The position numbers and the translations under genes are program-made. DNA of 64,000 bases from Cunninghamia lanceolata (Eukaryota > Streptophyta > Pinopsida > Cupressales > Cupressaceae): positions 30,506,501 to 30,570,500 of the forward strand of contig BSBN01000213.1 in the NCBI GenBank assembly GCA_027924645.1, given 5' to 3'. The first letter of the stretch is position 1; each line of letters opens with the position of its first letter. Of the stretch, positions 1 to 11,178 are shown one piece after another. The notes below the pieces were generated by a model, which was not told the DNA's origin, did not search any database, and was given only the letters and a program-made list of their open reading frames with translations.

Positions 1-2234
1 ATTTATCCCAAACTGGATGCTTGCTCCCAGTTATCCCTACAAGGTAGCCATCAATGATTAACAAGATCTCTGGGCCAGGGGACAACAATACAAGAGATAG
101 ACTCTATAGATATCTCCTCTTCTTCTTCAGGCTCTACAAAACCTAGGGGGGTATTCCCTATTCAACATCCATAAGATATGCTTGTGAACTAGGGGGATGT
201 TGACACAAAGCAGATAAATCATCCTTTATGTAGACCAAAACTGTGTGATAAGTGCAAAGGGGCTAGCTTTGGGCCTAAGTTCAGTTGTGAGACAGAGGAT
301 TTTGATCCTAAAACTACTTCTAAGGTCCTAGTGGTTTGGATTTGAAGTTTTAAGTTTGATTTAGTATTTGGATGCAAGACTGGGACCTTGGGTTATGACC
401 TCAACACAAAACCAGACTGGTGCCTATCCAGGGCTTGGAGTCAATAGACGTATATATGTGAATGTTTATCATAGGTTTGAAACAATACTCAGATTTCAAG
501 GGGGTTTTGTAGTTTCTACCTTACAGAGACTTCCCAAGATCAAGTATTCAGTTATCTCTACTTACAACATCCTCACTACAATGTATTCTTCCCAACACTT
601 AATCCAAAACATTCAATATACTCCTTGAGTAAAAGTAAAGAATCAAGCATTCAGTATGGCAAGCCTATACTCTAGAATCTTAAACACCCCTTAGCTATTT
701 AAATTCATAAGAAGAACACATTCAATTTGGAGATAGATAATAGAACACATGCAATGAAGCATTACTCATCTATATCAACATGAAACTGATACATGCTATG
801 CATAAAATATTTAGTCATACAACTCACAAACTCACAAGATACCAGAACAGAGCTACTAGCTAGATTGTATCTTCTCACAACACCCAGATTTGTCCAAATT
901 TTTCCCCCTACAAATGAGTGACAAGTTCTGCTTATATAGCAAGAACTTGTACTCAACCATTAACTACATGGAAATCTCCAAGATTTCACCAGATATCAAG
1001 CATCACCAGGAGGGCACCAAAAACATTTGATGTAGCCGCGTACAGAAAAGGGAAAGGACAGGCGGTTTTGGGAGGAGAGCCACTGACTGAAGATTTTCAT
1101 CTTAAAAAATGGCAATTGACCTGTCCTCTCGACCCATGCCTCTATAAACTTTGCCATTAATTCTTACTTTCCTACTTTGGGACGCAATAGCAGTTCGCGT
1201 GCCCCTAAAGTTTCTCCCCTCCAAGATCACAGTCACAGATACGAAGAAATCCTTCCCTTTGAAAATTTGAATGAGGACAGTCGATCTCCATCTTTCCCAT
1301 CGAGATTTGCGGTATTGATTATGCTGAAAAATTGCCAGTCAATGATATTGTGCCACGTCAGCACCCTATGCATCCATCGCTGACTCTTTAAATTATGTGA
1401 TAAGTCATTATCCCACAATCACCCCGCAGCGACCTCTCAAACACTTTATAAACTAGGCCATGAGCATATATGATAGTTGGTGATTTTGCTCCTGACGACG
1501 CCATTTCAGACCTCATCATCATGACCTGCGCCAATGGCAAACCTCCTGCTAATGATCCTCTCATGTCAGTAAATCTCCTGCCTACTCGACATGCAAAATA
1601 TCACCCCGATATTTTGCATCACTTTGATGTGAAATATCACCCTTATCAGAAATATCACCCCGATAAGAAATATCACCGGACTGCATCATCTGATATTCAA
1701 TATCATCCTGATGACCACCCTCATCGGTGCAACCTGATGCATCAGAGAAAGATCCTCCTGCTCATATGTATACCAAATACTTCACCGATGAACATCCTAA
1801 TCATATTCATGTCATCATCATATTCATATCCTCATCAGCGATCGGGGGGATCCTTAGCAAAGCTGCCAATAGTATCTGTCATGCCGAAGACCACATGATG
1901 CACCCCACCAATCCTGATGATGTCACCACCATATTGCAATATTAGGGGGATATTTGTAAGATGACTGATATTAGAAATATGACCCCCTTGTCTGGAATAT
2001 CAGGCTGGACTGAAATTTTCAACTATGACCCCATCGGACTTAGATGACATCACCACCATATTGACATCGAGATGATATTTGGCAGCAAGGGTGATATTTT
2101 CAACATGACCCCCCTGGGCGGAAGATCAGGTCATATATGAAATATGACCCCCCACAAGAAATATGAAGCCTGATAGAAATTTTGCCTTAACAAGACTTCA
2201 TGCTTGAAACCCTGATTCCATGTGGGCACCACCA
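1..2234 (-). repeat. 3' LTR of the Tat-like element (left copy, missing first 6 bp)
   Basis: Base 1 aligns with base 8945 of the right copy, and similarity runs without a break to GCACCACCA ending at 2234, after which the two copies diverge completely. Because the element reads on the minus strand, this copy is the 3' LTR: U3 lies near 2234 and R/U5 towards base 1. Both CRE-like palindromes kept in the right copy are decayed here, to TGATGTCA (1918-1925) and TGACATCA (2045-2052). Four AAATATCACC-type modules lie between about 1594 and 1678. Confidence 0.93.
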
Positions 2235-2381
2235 TTGGCTCCGACTAGGGACGTACAGGCACAAGGCTGCAGCGAGAACCAGATCACCTCTGGGAAGACC
2301 AGGCAAAACACAAAAAATGCACAACACTGACTATACAGAGCAATTTACAATTAATTTACAAATGTGTACAGAAGAAGATAC
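2235..2381 (-). other. Untranslated stretch between pol and 3' LTR; no clear polypurine tract
   Basis: This is the piece between the end of integrase (stop at 2382-2384) and the LTR edge. A polypurine tract should directly precede the LTR on the minus strand, but the minus-strand bases just before it read CTAGTCGGAGCCAA, which is only partly purine. Either the tract has decayed or the element uses an unusual one. Confidence 0.5.
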
Positions 2382-3460
2382 TTATGAAAAATAAGCTTTG
2401 AGGAATTGATCGTGCACAGGTAATTCTAGTATTTCACCATTCAGAGCCTGGAGAAAATAAGAATCTTCTCCATGAGTATTGCTAACCTGATATGGGCCCA
2501 TCCATAAGGGCTCAAACTTACCATGCTTTCCCTTATCCTGACCTTTTGCATTCCAAACAAGGACTAGGTCATTGATCTGAAACTTTCTTTCTGTAGTCCT
2601 TTTATCAAACATATATTTTACTTTCTTTTGTTGCCTGATGTTTGTCCTATGAGACTCTCTTCTGACTTCATCTAATGCAACCAGCTGATTTATCCTTTGT
2701 CATTGGATCTTCAATCTCTTCATCATTTTCTTGTATGAATTTATAGATTGGCAAGAGATTGTTCACAGGCAACCTAGCTATTGTACCATATACTAGCTCA
2801 AAAGGTGAGCTCCCAATGGCCTTCTTTACAGTTATTCTGTCAGCCCATAGTGCCATCTTCAGCTTTGAATCCCATGCTCTCTTGTTCTTGTCTACCATCC
2901 TTTTGATGATTTTCATGAGGCTTTTGTTACTTGATTCTGCTTGACCATTTCCTTGTGGATGATATGGTGATGCATATGACAAATTAATCCCATATTTGTT
3001 GCAAAAATCAACAAATTCACCAGATTTGAAGCACATGGCATTATCTGTGACCACTTTGGCTGGTACTCCAAATCTGATAATAATATTTTCTAGAATAAAA
3101 TCCATCACCACTTTGCTTGTAGCTTTTTTAGTTGGAATGGCTTCAATCCATTTAGTGAAGTAATCAGTAGCCACTAAAATCCAACTATGTCCTCCACTTG
3201 ATTTTTCTGAGATCTCCCCTATAAAATCAATTCCCCACTGCTGAAATGGAGACTCCACAGTTACAGTTCTAAGGGGCAATGCACCTTCATACTTTAACTT
3301 TCCTAAGAACCTTTGGCAGGAATCACATCTCCTTACCAACTTTTGTGCATCTGAGAAAAGAGTTGGCCACCAGTAGCCTGCTCTGAGAATTTTGTGGGCT
3401 ATTGTCTAGGCAGTATAGTGTCCACCACACACTCCATTATACATGTTACTTAGAATATCC
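2382..3460 (-). pseudogene. Integrase (Ty3/gypsy), broken
   Basis: This is the C-terminal part of pol, which would insert the cDNA into chromosomes. The zinc-binding N-terminus is visible (His pair in GGHYTA and IAHKIL, then CDSC near 3320). The catalytic core has WGIDFIG, VTDNAMCF and GQAESS, giving a D,D-35-E triad with all three acidic residues kept. A C-terminal piece with a WMGPYQV motif (2382-2612) is the GPY/F-like module. Breaks: two in-frame TAG codons upstream of CDSC (about 3400 and 3455), and a disrupted stretch at about 2613-2670 separating the core from the C-terminal module. Identification as a Ty3/gypsy integrase is secure; the protein is not functional as it stands. Confidence 0.92.
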
Positions 3461-3664
3461 TTGGCCTAATTTTCATCCACACACTTGAGTAGCACGCCAT
3501 CAAGATTTTTCCAATACAACTCTCCTTGAACAATGATGTATTTAATAACATGTAGCTTCAAGGTCCTCTTCTGATTATCACTGAGATGGGAAGGACAGTT
3601 CAAATTCTACAAATAATGTACTATGTCCTTATACCATTCTGATTCTTACATATTTATAACTTCA

Positions 3665-4180
3665 TTATACACTACATTCACTTGGCATGCTTCCAGATTT
3701 GACTGTCATTATCTTAGCCAAACCTTGTCCTCTTACCAGTTTTGTGATCTGTATCTCTATGTTGAATTCTTGTAATTTGTTTATCCATCTGCATCTTCTT
3801 CCTGTTACCTCTTGCTGAGTAAAAATATCCTTGACTGCTGCATGGGGCACATAAGTAATTATCTGAGATCCCACTAGATATGGCCTAAAGCTTTTGACTG
3901 CTCTAACCAATGCATATGCCTGCTTCTCCATGATATCATATTTTAACTCAGCTGCCTGCAATGACATGCTAAAGAAAGTAATAGGTTGTTCAAAACCTTC
4001 TTCATTTTTCTGCAGTAAGCAAGTAGCAACAGTATGAAAAGAGGCAAATGAAAACAACTGAAATGGCCTAGAAAAATTAGGAGATTTTAACATAGGAGCC
4101 ATTTTTATAACCTCTTTGATGTTCTGAAATGATTCAATTGCTTCACCTTCCCACTTGATAATCTCACCCTTCTTCAGCAT
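3665..4180 (-). pseudogene. Vestigial Ty3-type RNase H (gRNH) after RT
   Basis: This 171-codon open stretch directly follows RT and aligns by pattern with the ordinary Ty3/gypsy RNase H. Kept landmarks are PITFFSMSL, YDIMEKQAYALV and the C-terminal RWINKLQEFNIEI. The usual first catalytic Asp (the DAS motif) is Phe at residue 45 (FSFAS), and the usual TDH motif reads VPH at 111-113, so two acidic catalytic residues are gone while Glu85 remains. The domain therefore looks catalytically dead independently of the stop codons. This fits elements in which a second RNase H takes over; here that second domain lies upstream of RT. A 1-nt frameshift near 4275 separates this segment from RT. Confidence 0.85.
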
Positions 4181-4269
4181 CTTAGAAATGTTCCTTTGAA
4201 TCTCTGCAAAGTTAGGAACAAATCTTCTAACAAAATTAATCTGTCCAAAGAAGGACTGTATGCCCTTTA

Positions 4270-5070
4270 CTATTTTGGGAACTTGAAGCCTTCAATTGCA
4301 GCAACCCTTTCAGGATCTATCTTGACTCCATCCTTGGAAACAATGTGTCCCAAGAGCTTTCCTTCAACTACCCCAAAAGCACATTTCTTTGGGTTGAGTG
4401 AAATGCCATATTCCAATGCTCTAATAAAAATCTGTTCTAGGTGCATGCAATGTTGCTCCTCCCTTTTTGAATAGGCAGTCAGATCATCCTGATATACAAC
4501 TAAGATTGAATCAATCAATCTTGCAAAAGCAACATTCATAGCCCTCTGAAATGTGGCACCTACATGTGTCAGTCCAAATGGCATTCTCACATATACATAG
4601 GTTCCCCATGGAGTAGTGAAGGCAGTCTTGAATAGTTTTTATTCTTTTACCTTCACCTGATTGTACCCTAAAAATCCATCCATCATGGATAAAAGTTCAC
4701 AGCTAGTTACCTTTTACAGCATAGCCTCCATGTTGGGCAGTGGATAATTATCCTTTAAAGAGGATACATTCAGATTTCTAAAGTCAACACAAAGTCTTAT
4801 GTCACCATTTTTCTTTCTAACTGGGACAAGATTGGATACCCAAGTTGAATGTCTGATAGGCACAATTATTCCATCCTCCCTGAGCTTCATGAGCTCTTCT
4901 TGCATTTTTGGAGCTAGAATAGGATTAATAGGTCTTTGTTTTTGTCTGAATGGCTTAGCTCTAGGCTTCAATGGAATCTCATGCTGGAATAAATCTTCTC
5001 TATAAGCTTTAAGATCCTCATATGACCATGCAAAAACATGTTGATACTTCTTCAACAATGCAATCAGCAT
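4270..5070 (-). pseudogene. Reverse transcriptase (Ty3/gypsy), two stops
   Basis: The polymerase domain that copies the element RNA. The N-terminal part (4714-5070) carries PVRKKNGDIRLCVDFRNLN with the first catalytic Asp and ends in DNYPLPNME. The C-terminal part (4270-4590) carries MPFGLTHVGATFQRAMN and the active site as YQDD rather than the commoner YVDD/YLDD, followed by LGHIVSKDGVKIDP. The two parts are in one frame, separated by two in-frame TAA codons (at 4711 and about 4651), each explained by one C-to-T change in CAA. The sequence immediately before RT (VFAWSYEDL...HEIPL) is the usual Ty3 linker. Confidence 0.94.
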
Positions 5071-5252
5071 GTTCCTGATGTGTGGTTTGAGCTGTTTGCC
5101 AATATATACTTTTTGGGGGCATGAGATGTCCCCAAGTTTATCTCCTCCAAGTCATCCTTGTTTGTAGGAGATGCCTTTGTAACAAATTGGTCCCTATTGT
5201 CAAATGTTCTTTCTAAAGCAACTAACCCTCTGGGGATTTTATTTGTTTTGAG

Positions 5253-5843
5253 TTAGATTACCTCTTTCCCCAAAAGAGTCTCTTTTCCATCTACAACCTC
5301 TACAAAATTCTGAAAATCAATTTCTTGGTTCTCATATTCATCTATGTAGTGTAGGAATATGAACAAATCTTTGCAATCATCAAATACTTGCCAACTGCAT
5401 ATATTTTCTGGTACTGTAGGTCTGATTTTAACCTCAACACTTGTAACATCAGACATAGTTATATCATCTGGCCTTATGGCCACATTAGCTAAAAAATCTG
5501 CCATGACATTCTTTGATATTTCTATCTAGTTTATTGAAAATGCATCAAACAATTCAATTGTATCCCAGACAACATGTTTATACTATTTTAACCTCTTGTT
5601 TTTTGAAGCATATTTATCTCTAACCTAGGAAACAATTAACTCTGAGTCTCCAAACACTCTTAACATTTTAATTCCATGCTTCAGAGCCATATTCAATCCT
5701 AGTAACAAAGCTTCATACTCTGCAATATTATTTCTACAAGCAAACTTCAGTAAGAAAGAGAATTTTAGAAGCTTACTAGCTGGAGACAGAAACACAACTC
5801 CAGCACTAGAGCCTTCCTTTGCACAAGCTCCATCAAAATACAT
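5253..5843 (-). pseudogene. Additional plant-type RNase H (aRNH) located upstream of RT
   Basis: An RNase H domain of the type with YFDGA, NNxAEYEALLLGL and VFGDSELIV motifs, which in plants marks the extra RNase H of Tat/Ogre elements. Catalytic residues seen are Asp4 (YFDGA), Glu42 (AEYEA) and Asp66 (GDSEL) in the 5625-5843 segment, and the final Asp in MADFLAN at the start of the 5253-5504 segment. At least three TAG codons separate the two segments, and a TAA ends the second. The domain sits between protease and RT, not after the Ty3-type RNase H. It keeps its acidic residues while the downstream RNase H has lost two, so it was probably the working RNase H of this family. Confidence 0.85.
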
Positions 5844-5858
5844 GGTCCATAGACCCTG

Positions 5859-7582
5859 TCAGTCAAGCTCTTGAGTGTAAAGATTCTTTTCTTTATTTCC
5901 TTGATCATCAAAGACAACTTTGAAATTATCACAATCAGTATCAACAAAACACACATGCTCTTCTGAATCTTGATCCTCAACTGTTTCTAGTGATATTTCT
6001 TCTCTGACCAGTTTGACATCTTTCCCATTCATTGGGATCATGGCATATGATAGGTCTAGTGCATACTTCCACCAATCAGTGTTGCCCTTCTTCTTGATAA
6101 TAGCATACCATATTGTGGCTTTATGTCAACCACTGTTATGTTCATTCTATATGCTCTTTCTGGATATGCTGCTAACCTAAAATCCACATCTTTCATTATT
6201 CCAATGAATGGTACCTCCCTAGCATCCATGGCATAGCATTTTCCACATGCCTTGTCTATTTTCAATCCAGCTTGTTGCATGATAGCCAAAGGCATGATAT
6301 TTGTTGATGCTCTAGAATCAAGCATACAATTCCTGATTGTTTTCCCATTAATAACAAGGGAGACATAAAATGGCTCAACCTGTGATGGACACTTTGTCAT
6401 GGTCACCCCCAGATAAACCTCAGGAACTTCATCCTCATCAGTACACATGGCCTGTTTCTTACCTTGAACCTTGACATTTTTCTTGGCTTGACAAGGTACT
6501 CCTAAAATTAAAGACACTGCCTTATTTCTGAATTCTTCAACTTTCATCAGCTCCATTAATGGGACAGAGACCTTTATCTGGGACAAGACTTGAGTTATGT
6601 CAAATGGGGCATAATTTTGTATGACAGTTGTAGCCTGATCCACAGTTTTATTTTTATCCTGAGATGATCCAACTTTAATTTTTATGGCTCCTTGATTATC
6701 ATTCTTGATCTGAAAATTTTTGTTTTGATCCTCAGCCTGAGGAACTCTACTTTCTAGTCCTTGAGGGTCAGAACTTGTTTTTTGCTTAAAACTTTGCTTA
6801 TTATTGCTCCATTGTTTCTTTTGTGATTCAGTCCCTTTATGACCATGCACTGGCTGGCTTACAAAAGTGTCTTGTGGCTGACGTGGATCATTTACTTGAG
6901 CTTTACCCCTAAGGTTGTAATTGCTTTTGACTTGAGCTACTGCTGCAGCCGTGAGGGCTCTAATTTCTTCATTAGATGGCCTCCTCAAGTTATTTAAAAA
7001 ATTGTGTGAGTCTTGAGCATAAGCATAATTCTCTTCATCTTCCTCATCACTGGAGATTTGTCGGTAGACCTGAGTCACATGACTTGTGCCTTCATCAGTA
7101 ACATAAGAGGAATATTCCTCATTTGTGGACAACATATTGACATTATCATCCTGCATGTAATGTGGCTCATTGCACTCATCATAGGCAACAACATTATCAT
7201 ATAGAGATTGAGCAATCATACATTGTGATTGGGAATGAGGCATTTGACATATTATGCACCATGGAGCATCATCAACAATATTAACAGCTTTCTTTAAAGG
7301 ATCAGGAGTCTCCTTGACATGTTGAGCTCTTTGATTAGGGTTGCTATTTGGGAGAACTGGTTTACCATTATGCCAATTTGTGTGATATGGCATATCATGC
7401 AATGATGGTCTCTTTTCCTGTCTCTGGTAAACCTGCCTATCAGGACCTATCCCTTTTTCATTTCTAGCAAGTCTGTAACTTAGGTCCTTAACAACATTTG
7501 TCAATTTATCTATCTTGTCTGTAGGGGCAGTTGTATTACCTTGAGTATTTTGAGGCTTATTTGGATTTTGCAGAATCTTCAC
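5859..7582 (-). pseudogene. gag C-terminus (zinc knuckle), protease and linker
   Basis: A 508-codon open stretch (6056-7582) followed, after a 1-nt frameshift at about 6058, by a linker (5859-6041). Near residues 109-121 is a CCHC zinc knuckle (CIICQMPHSQSQC, C-x2-C-x3-H-x4-C), the nucleic-acid-binding part of Gag. A long polar Gln/Asn/Lys-rich middle follows. Near residue 422 is the aspartic protease active site, reading DSRAS where DSGAS is expected, so the glycine is mutated. The flap and the C-terminal YGMLLSRR (from a DxLLGRPW-type motif) are recognisable. The protease would cut the Gag-Pol polyprotein; the G-to-R change and the frameshift argue it is dead here. Confidence 0.88.
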
Positions 7583-8820
7583 ATCATCTCTTTTGTTTGT
7601 CTTGCCTGATGCTTTCCTATTATTCTCAATATTTCTAGCAATTCTAAAGAATCCCTGAGAGTAGCAGGACCCTTATCTCTTAACCCATATGTTGTTTTAG
7701 CATCAAAAGCATTTATATATAATACTATGCACATTGGTTCATTAGGCCTCATGTGATGTGGCAATTTATTCAACACCCTAGTGAACCTAGCATTGAAATC
7801 TGCAACCTGCTCATTTGACCCTTTAGTAATACTGGTGAATTCATTGATGAAGAAACTAGGATCAGTTTTATCACCATATTATTCTTTGAATATTCTCCTG
7901 AAGTCATCCCATGATGAAACACTCCTATCAGGCAAACCCCTGTACCATTCTCGAGCCTCATCAACTAAAGATTGCATAAACAGTTTCATAAAAACATCCT
8001 CATGCTCAACCTCAAAGTTGTCCATGATATTCTAAAAAGCCTTTAAATGATCTTCCCCTAACACAATATTGTTTCCTGAAAACATTGGCACCTAGAGCCT
8101 TACATGCTTGTCAATGGGGTTAGGGTAACCAGGAATACCATCAAAAATAAGCTGCCTAAATCTATCCAGCTACATTGGTCGTCTGCCCAGCTGATTGATA
8201 TTTGCATTTCTATTAACATCTTGATTTCTCACATTATTTAGTGGTACCCTAGCATTGTTTACATTTTGACTTTGATCATTATGTTGATACTGAACTTCAT
8301 TTCTTTGTTGATTTCTCAGCATGTTTGCATTGTCAAGGGTAGGAACTGAGTCATTTTGAGCAACCCTCAGAGGTTGCACTTTCTGTCCCATGTCATCTCT
8401 GATTTTCATTGCCTGCAGATATTCTAATTCTGCCCTTAGGCTCTTGATTTCTTTAGCTAATTCCTCATCTCTAGGCATAGAAGAGGATGGTTTCATTACA
8501 TTTTGATCATCATTATCATCCTTTGGGGATTTAGCTTCTTCAAATCTGTCAGGGGAATCTACAAAAGGGCATTCTTGAAACACCTCTGACCTCATTCTCA
8601 ATCCATCACCCTATTGTCTTTCATATACATTCTGGATTTCAGCTTCAGTGTTTGAAAAATAAGGTATTGTCCGCTCTGAAGATCCTGGATTGTCCTGAAT
8701 ATTATCATTACTTCTAGGAGAACCCTCTTGACTGGCTTGAATAGTCCTTTTTTTCCTATACATCATTCTTCTGGGTAATTCTTGTGACAAAGAATTACGC
8801 AGGGATCTTCTCCCTTGCAT
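7579..8820 (-). pseudogene. gag (capsid region), broken by stops
   Basis: Structural protein region just after the primer site. A plausible start is the ATG at 8820 (MQGRRSLRN). The N-terminal third is polar with a charged heptad-like helix (EELAKEIKSLRAELEYLQ), followed by an Asn/Gln-rich stretch. The capsid core has the usual Ty3-type landmarks: FMQSLVDEAREWYRGLP, SSWDDFRRIF and FNARFTRVLNKLP. In-frame stops: TAG at 8611, 8170, 8092 and 8032, TAA at 7879, with further frame changes near 7770. Each stop can be restored by one C-to-T or G-to-A change from CAG, CAA or TGG. Confidence 0.85.
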
Positions 8821-8916
8821 ACAAATTTTTACTTTACCGATTGGGAGATTGTTCAGAATCGCCACCTATAACTAGGAAATATTTTCTTTTAAAACCAGGG
8901 TTCATACACAAAGAGT

Positions 8917-8934
8917 TCCCCAGTGGAGTCGCCA
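8917..8934 (-). promoter_or_regulatory. tRNA primer binding site (PBS)
   Basis: On the minus strand, TGGCGACTCCACTGGGGA lies four bases inside the 5' LTR edge (LTR end CCAACA, spacer GATT). It begins with TGG, complementary to the CCA tail of a tRNA. I recall this PBS type from Ogre/Tat elements primed by a tRNA-Arg; the exact tRNA should be checked by complementarity. Confidence 0.85.
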
Positions 8935-10387
8935 AATCTGTTGGATTTATCCCAAAATGGATGCTTGCTCCCAGTTATCCCTACAAGGTAGCCATCAATG
9001 ATTAATAGGATCTCTGGGCCAAGGGCCAACAGTATAGGAGATAGACTCTATAGATATCTCCTCTTCTTCTTCAGGCTCTTTAAAACCTAGGGGGGTATTC
9101 CCTATTCAACATCCATAAGATATGCCTGTGAACTAGGGGGATGTTGACACAAAGTAGATAAATCCTCCTTTATGTAGACCAAAACTGTGTGATAAGTGCA
9201 AAGGGGCTAGCTTTGGGCCTAAGTTCAGTTGTGAGACAGAGGATTTTGATCCTAAAACTACTTCTAAGGTCCTAGTGGTTTGGATTTGAAGTTTTAAGTT
9301 TGATTTAGTATTTGGATGCAAGACTGGTACCTTGGGTTATGACCTCAACACAAAACCAGACTGGTGCCTATCTAGGGCTTGGAGTCAATAGACGTATATA
9401 TGTGAATGTTTATCATAGGTTTGAAACAATACTCAGATTTCAAGGGGGTTTTGTAGTTTCTACCTTACAGAGACTTCCCAAGATCAAGTATTCAGTTATC
9501 TCTACTTACAACATCCTCACTGCAATGTATTCTTCCCAACACTTAATCCAAAACATTCAATATACTCCTTGAGTAAAAGTAAAGAATCAAGCATTCAGTA
9601 TGGCAAGCCTATACTCTAGAATCTTAAACACCCCTTAGATGTTTAAATTCATAAGAAGAACACATTCAATTTGGAGATAGATAACAGAACACATGCAATG
9701 AAGCATTACTCATCTATATCAACATGAAACTAATACATGCTATGCATAAAACATTCAGTCATACAACTCATAAACTCACAAGATACCAGAATAGAGCTAC
9801 CAACTAGATTGTATCTTCTCACAACACCCAGATTTGTCTAGCTTTTTCCCCCTACAAATGAGTGACAAGTTCTGCTTATATAGCAGGAACTTGTACTCAA
9901 CCATTAACTACATGGCAATCTCCAAGATTTCACCAAATATCAAGCATCGCCAGGAGGGCGCCGAAAACATTTAATGCAGCCGCATAGAGAAAAGGGAAAG
10001 GACAGGCAGTTTTGGGAGGAGAGCAGCTGACTGAAGATTTTCATCTTAAAAAATGGCAATTGACCTGTCCTCTCGACCCATGCCGCTGTAAACTTTGCCA
10101 TTAATGCTTACTTTCCTACTTTGGGACGCAACAGTAGTTCGCATGCCCCTAAAGTTTCTCCCTGCTAAGATCACAGTCACAGATACGAAGAAATCCTTCC
10201 CTTTAAAAATTTGAATGAGGACCGTCGATCTCCATCTTTCCCACCGAGATTTGCAGCGTTGATTATCCTGAAAAATCACCAGTCAATGATATCGTGCCAC
10301 GTCAGCACCCTATGCATCCATCACTGACTCTTCAAATTATGTGATAACTGATTATCCCACATTCACCCTGCAGTGACCTCTCAAACA

Positions 10388-10397
10388 CTTTATAAAC
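10388..10397 (-). promoter_or_regulatory. Candidate TATA box of the 5' LTR
   Basis: Minus-strand GTTTATAAAG, conserved at 1444-1453 in the other LTR. It lies downstream (in element sense) of the CRE-like palindromes and ATATCACC modules, as expected for a U3 core promoter. A second TATA-like string, CATATATGC, lies about 15-25 bp away, so the exact element is uncertain. Confidence 0.45.
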
Positions 10398-10861
10398 TAG
10401 GCCGTGAGCATATATGATAGTCGGTGATTTTGCTCTCGACAATGCCATTTCAGACCTCATCATCATGACCCGCGCCAATGGCGAACCTCCTGCTGATGAT
10501 CCTCTCATGTTAGTAAATCTCCCACCTGCTCGACATGTAAAATATCAACCCGATATTTCGCATCACCCTGATGCGAAATATCACCCTTATCAAAAATATC
10601 ACCTTGATAAGAAATATCATCAGACTGCATCATCTGATATTCAATATCATCCTAATGACCACCCTCATCAACGCAACCTGATGCATCAGAGAAAGATCCT
10701 CCTACTCATATGTATACCAAATACTTCACCGATGAACGTCCTGATCATATTCATGTCATCATCATATTCATATCCTCATCAGTGATCGGGGCGATCCTTA
10801 GCAAAGCTGTTGATAGTACCTGTCATGCCGAAGACCAAATGATGCACCCCACCAATCCTGA

Positions 10862-10996
10862 TGACGTCACCACCATATTGTAATATCAGGGGGATCTTCG
10901 TAAGATGACCGATATTAGAAATATGACCCCCTCCTCTGGAATATCAGGCTGGACTGAAAATTTCAACTATGACTCCATCAAACTTAGATGACGTCA
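10862..10996 (-). promoter_or_regulatory. Two TGACGTCA palindromes in U3
   Basis: TGACGTCA occurs at 10862-10869 and 10989-10996, each followed by CCACCATATTG on the plus strand. This is the CRE/C-box-type core bound by plant bZIP (TGA-type) factors. Upstream placement relative to the TATA candidate suggests enhancer elements; binding is inferred. Confidence 0.5.
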
Positions 10997-11178
10997 CCAC
11001 CATATTGACATCAGGATGATATTCGGCAACAAGGGTGATATTTGCAACATGACCCCCCCAGGTGGAAGATCAGGTCATATATGAAATATGACCCCCCGCA
11101 AGAAATATGAGGCCTGATAGAAATTTTGCCTTAACAAGACTTCATTCTTGAAACCCTGATTCTATGTGGGCACCACCA

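Larger units (their letters stand above)
1..11178 (-). mobile_element. Ty3/gypsy (Tat/Ogre-like) LTR retrotransposon, nearly full length, decayed
   Basis: Two long direct repeats (1-2234 and 8939-11178) bracket a minus-strand internal region carrying, in reading order, gag, zinc knuckle, aspartic protease, an extra RNase H, reverse transcriptase, a second RNase H and integrase. The LTR runs TGTTGGATT to GCACCACCA on the plus strand, so the left copy lacks only its first 6 bp, which lie outside the window. Both LTRs would be 2240 bp. The target duplication cannot be tested, because the left flank is missing; the right flank begins ACCTG. By-eye divergence of the LTRs is about 2-3% in the first 660 bp and higher later, so the insertion is not recent. 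Every ORF is broken by stops or frameshifts, so it is not autonomous now. Placement in the Tat/Ogre group rests on the extra plant-type RNase H, the long LTRs and the primer site. Confidence 0.93.
8939..11178 (-). repeat. 5' LTR of the Tat-like element (right copy, complete)
   Basis: 2240 bp from TGTTGGATT at 8939 to GCACCACCA at 11178; on the minus strand it starts TGGTGG and ends CCAACA. As the 5' LTR it holds the element promoter. It keeps two TGACGTCA palindromes that are mutated in the left copy. The sequence after 11178 (ACCTG...) is unrelated to the sequence after 2234, which fixes the boundary. Confidence 0.94.

Noticed and set aside
368..628. 86-codon ORF repeated at 9312-9572
   Set aside because: Both lie within the LTR on the strand opposite to the element; repeated only because the LTR is repeated.
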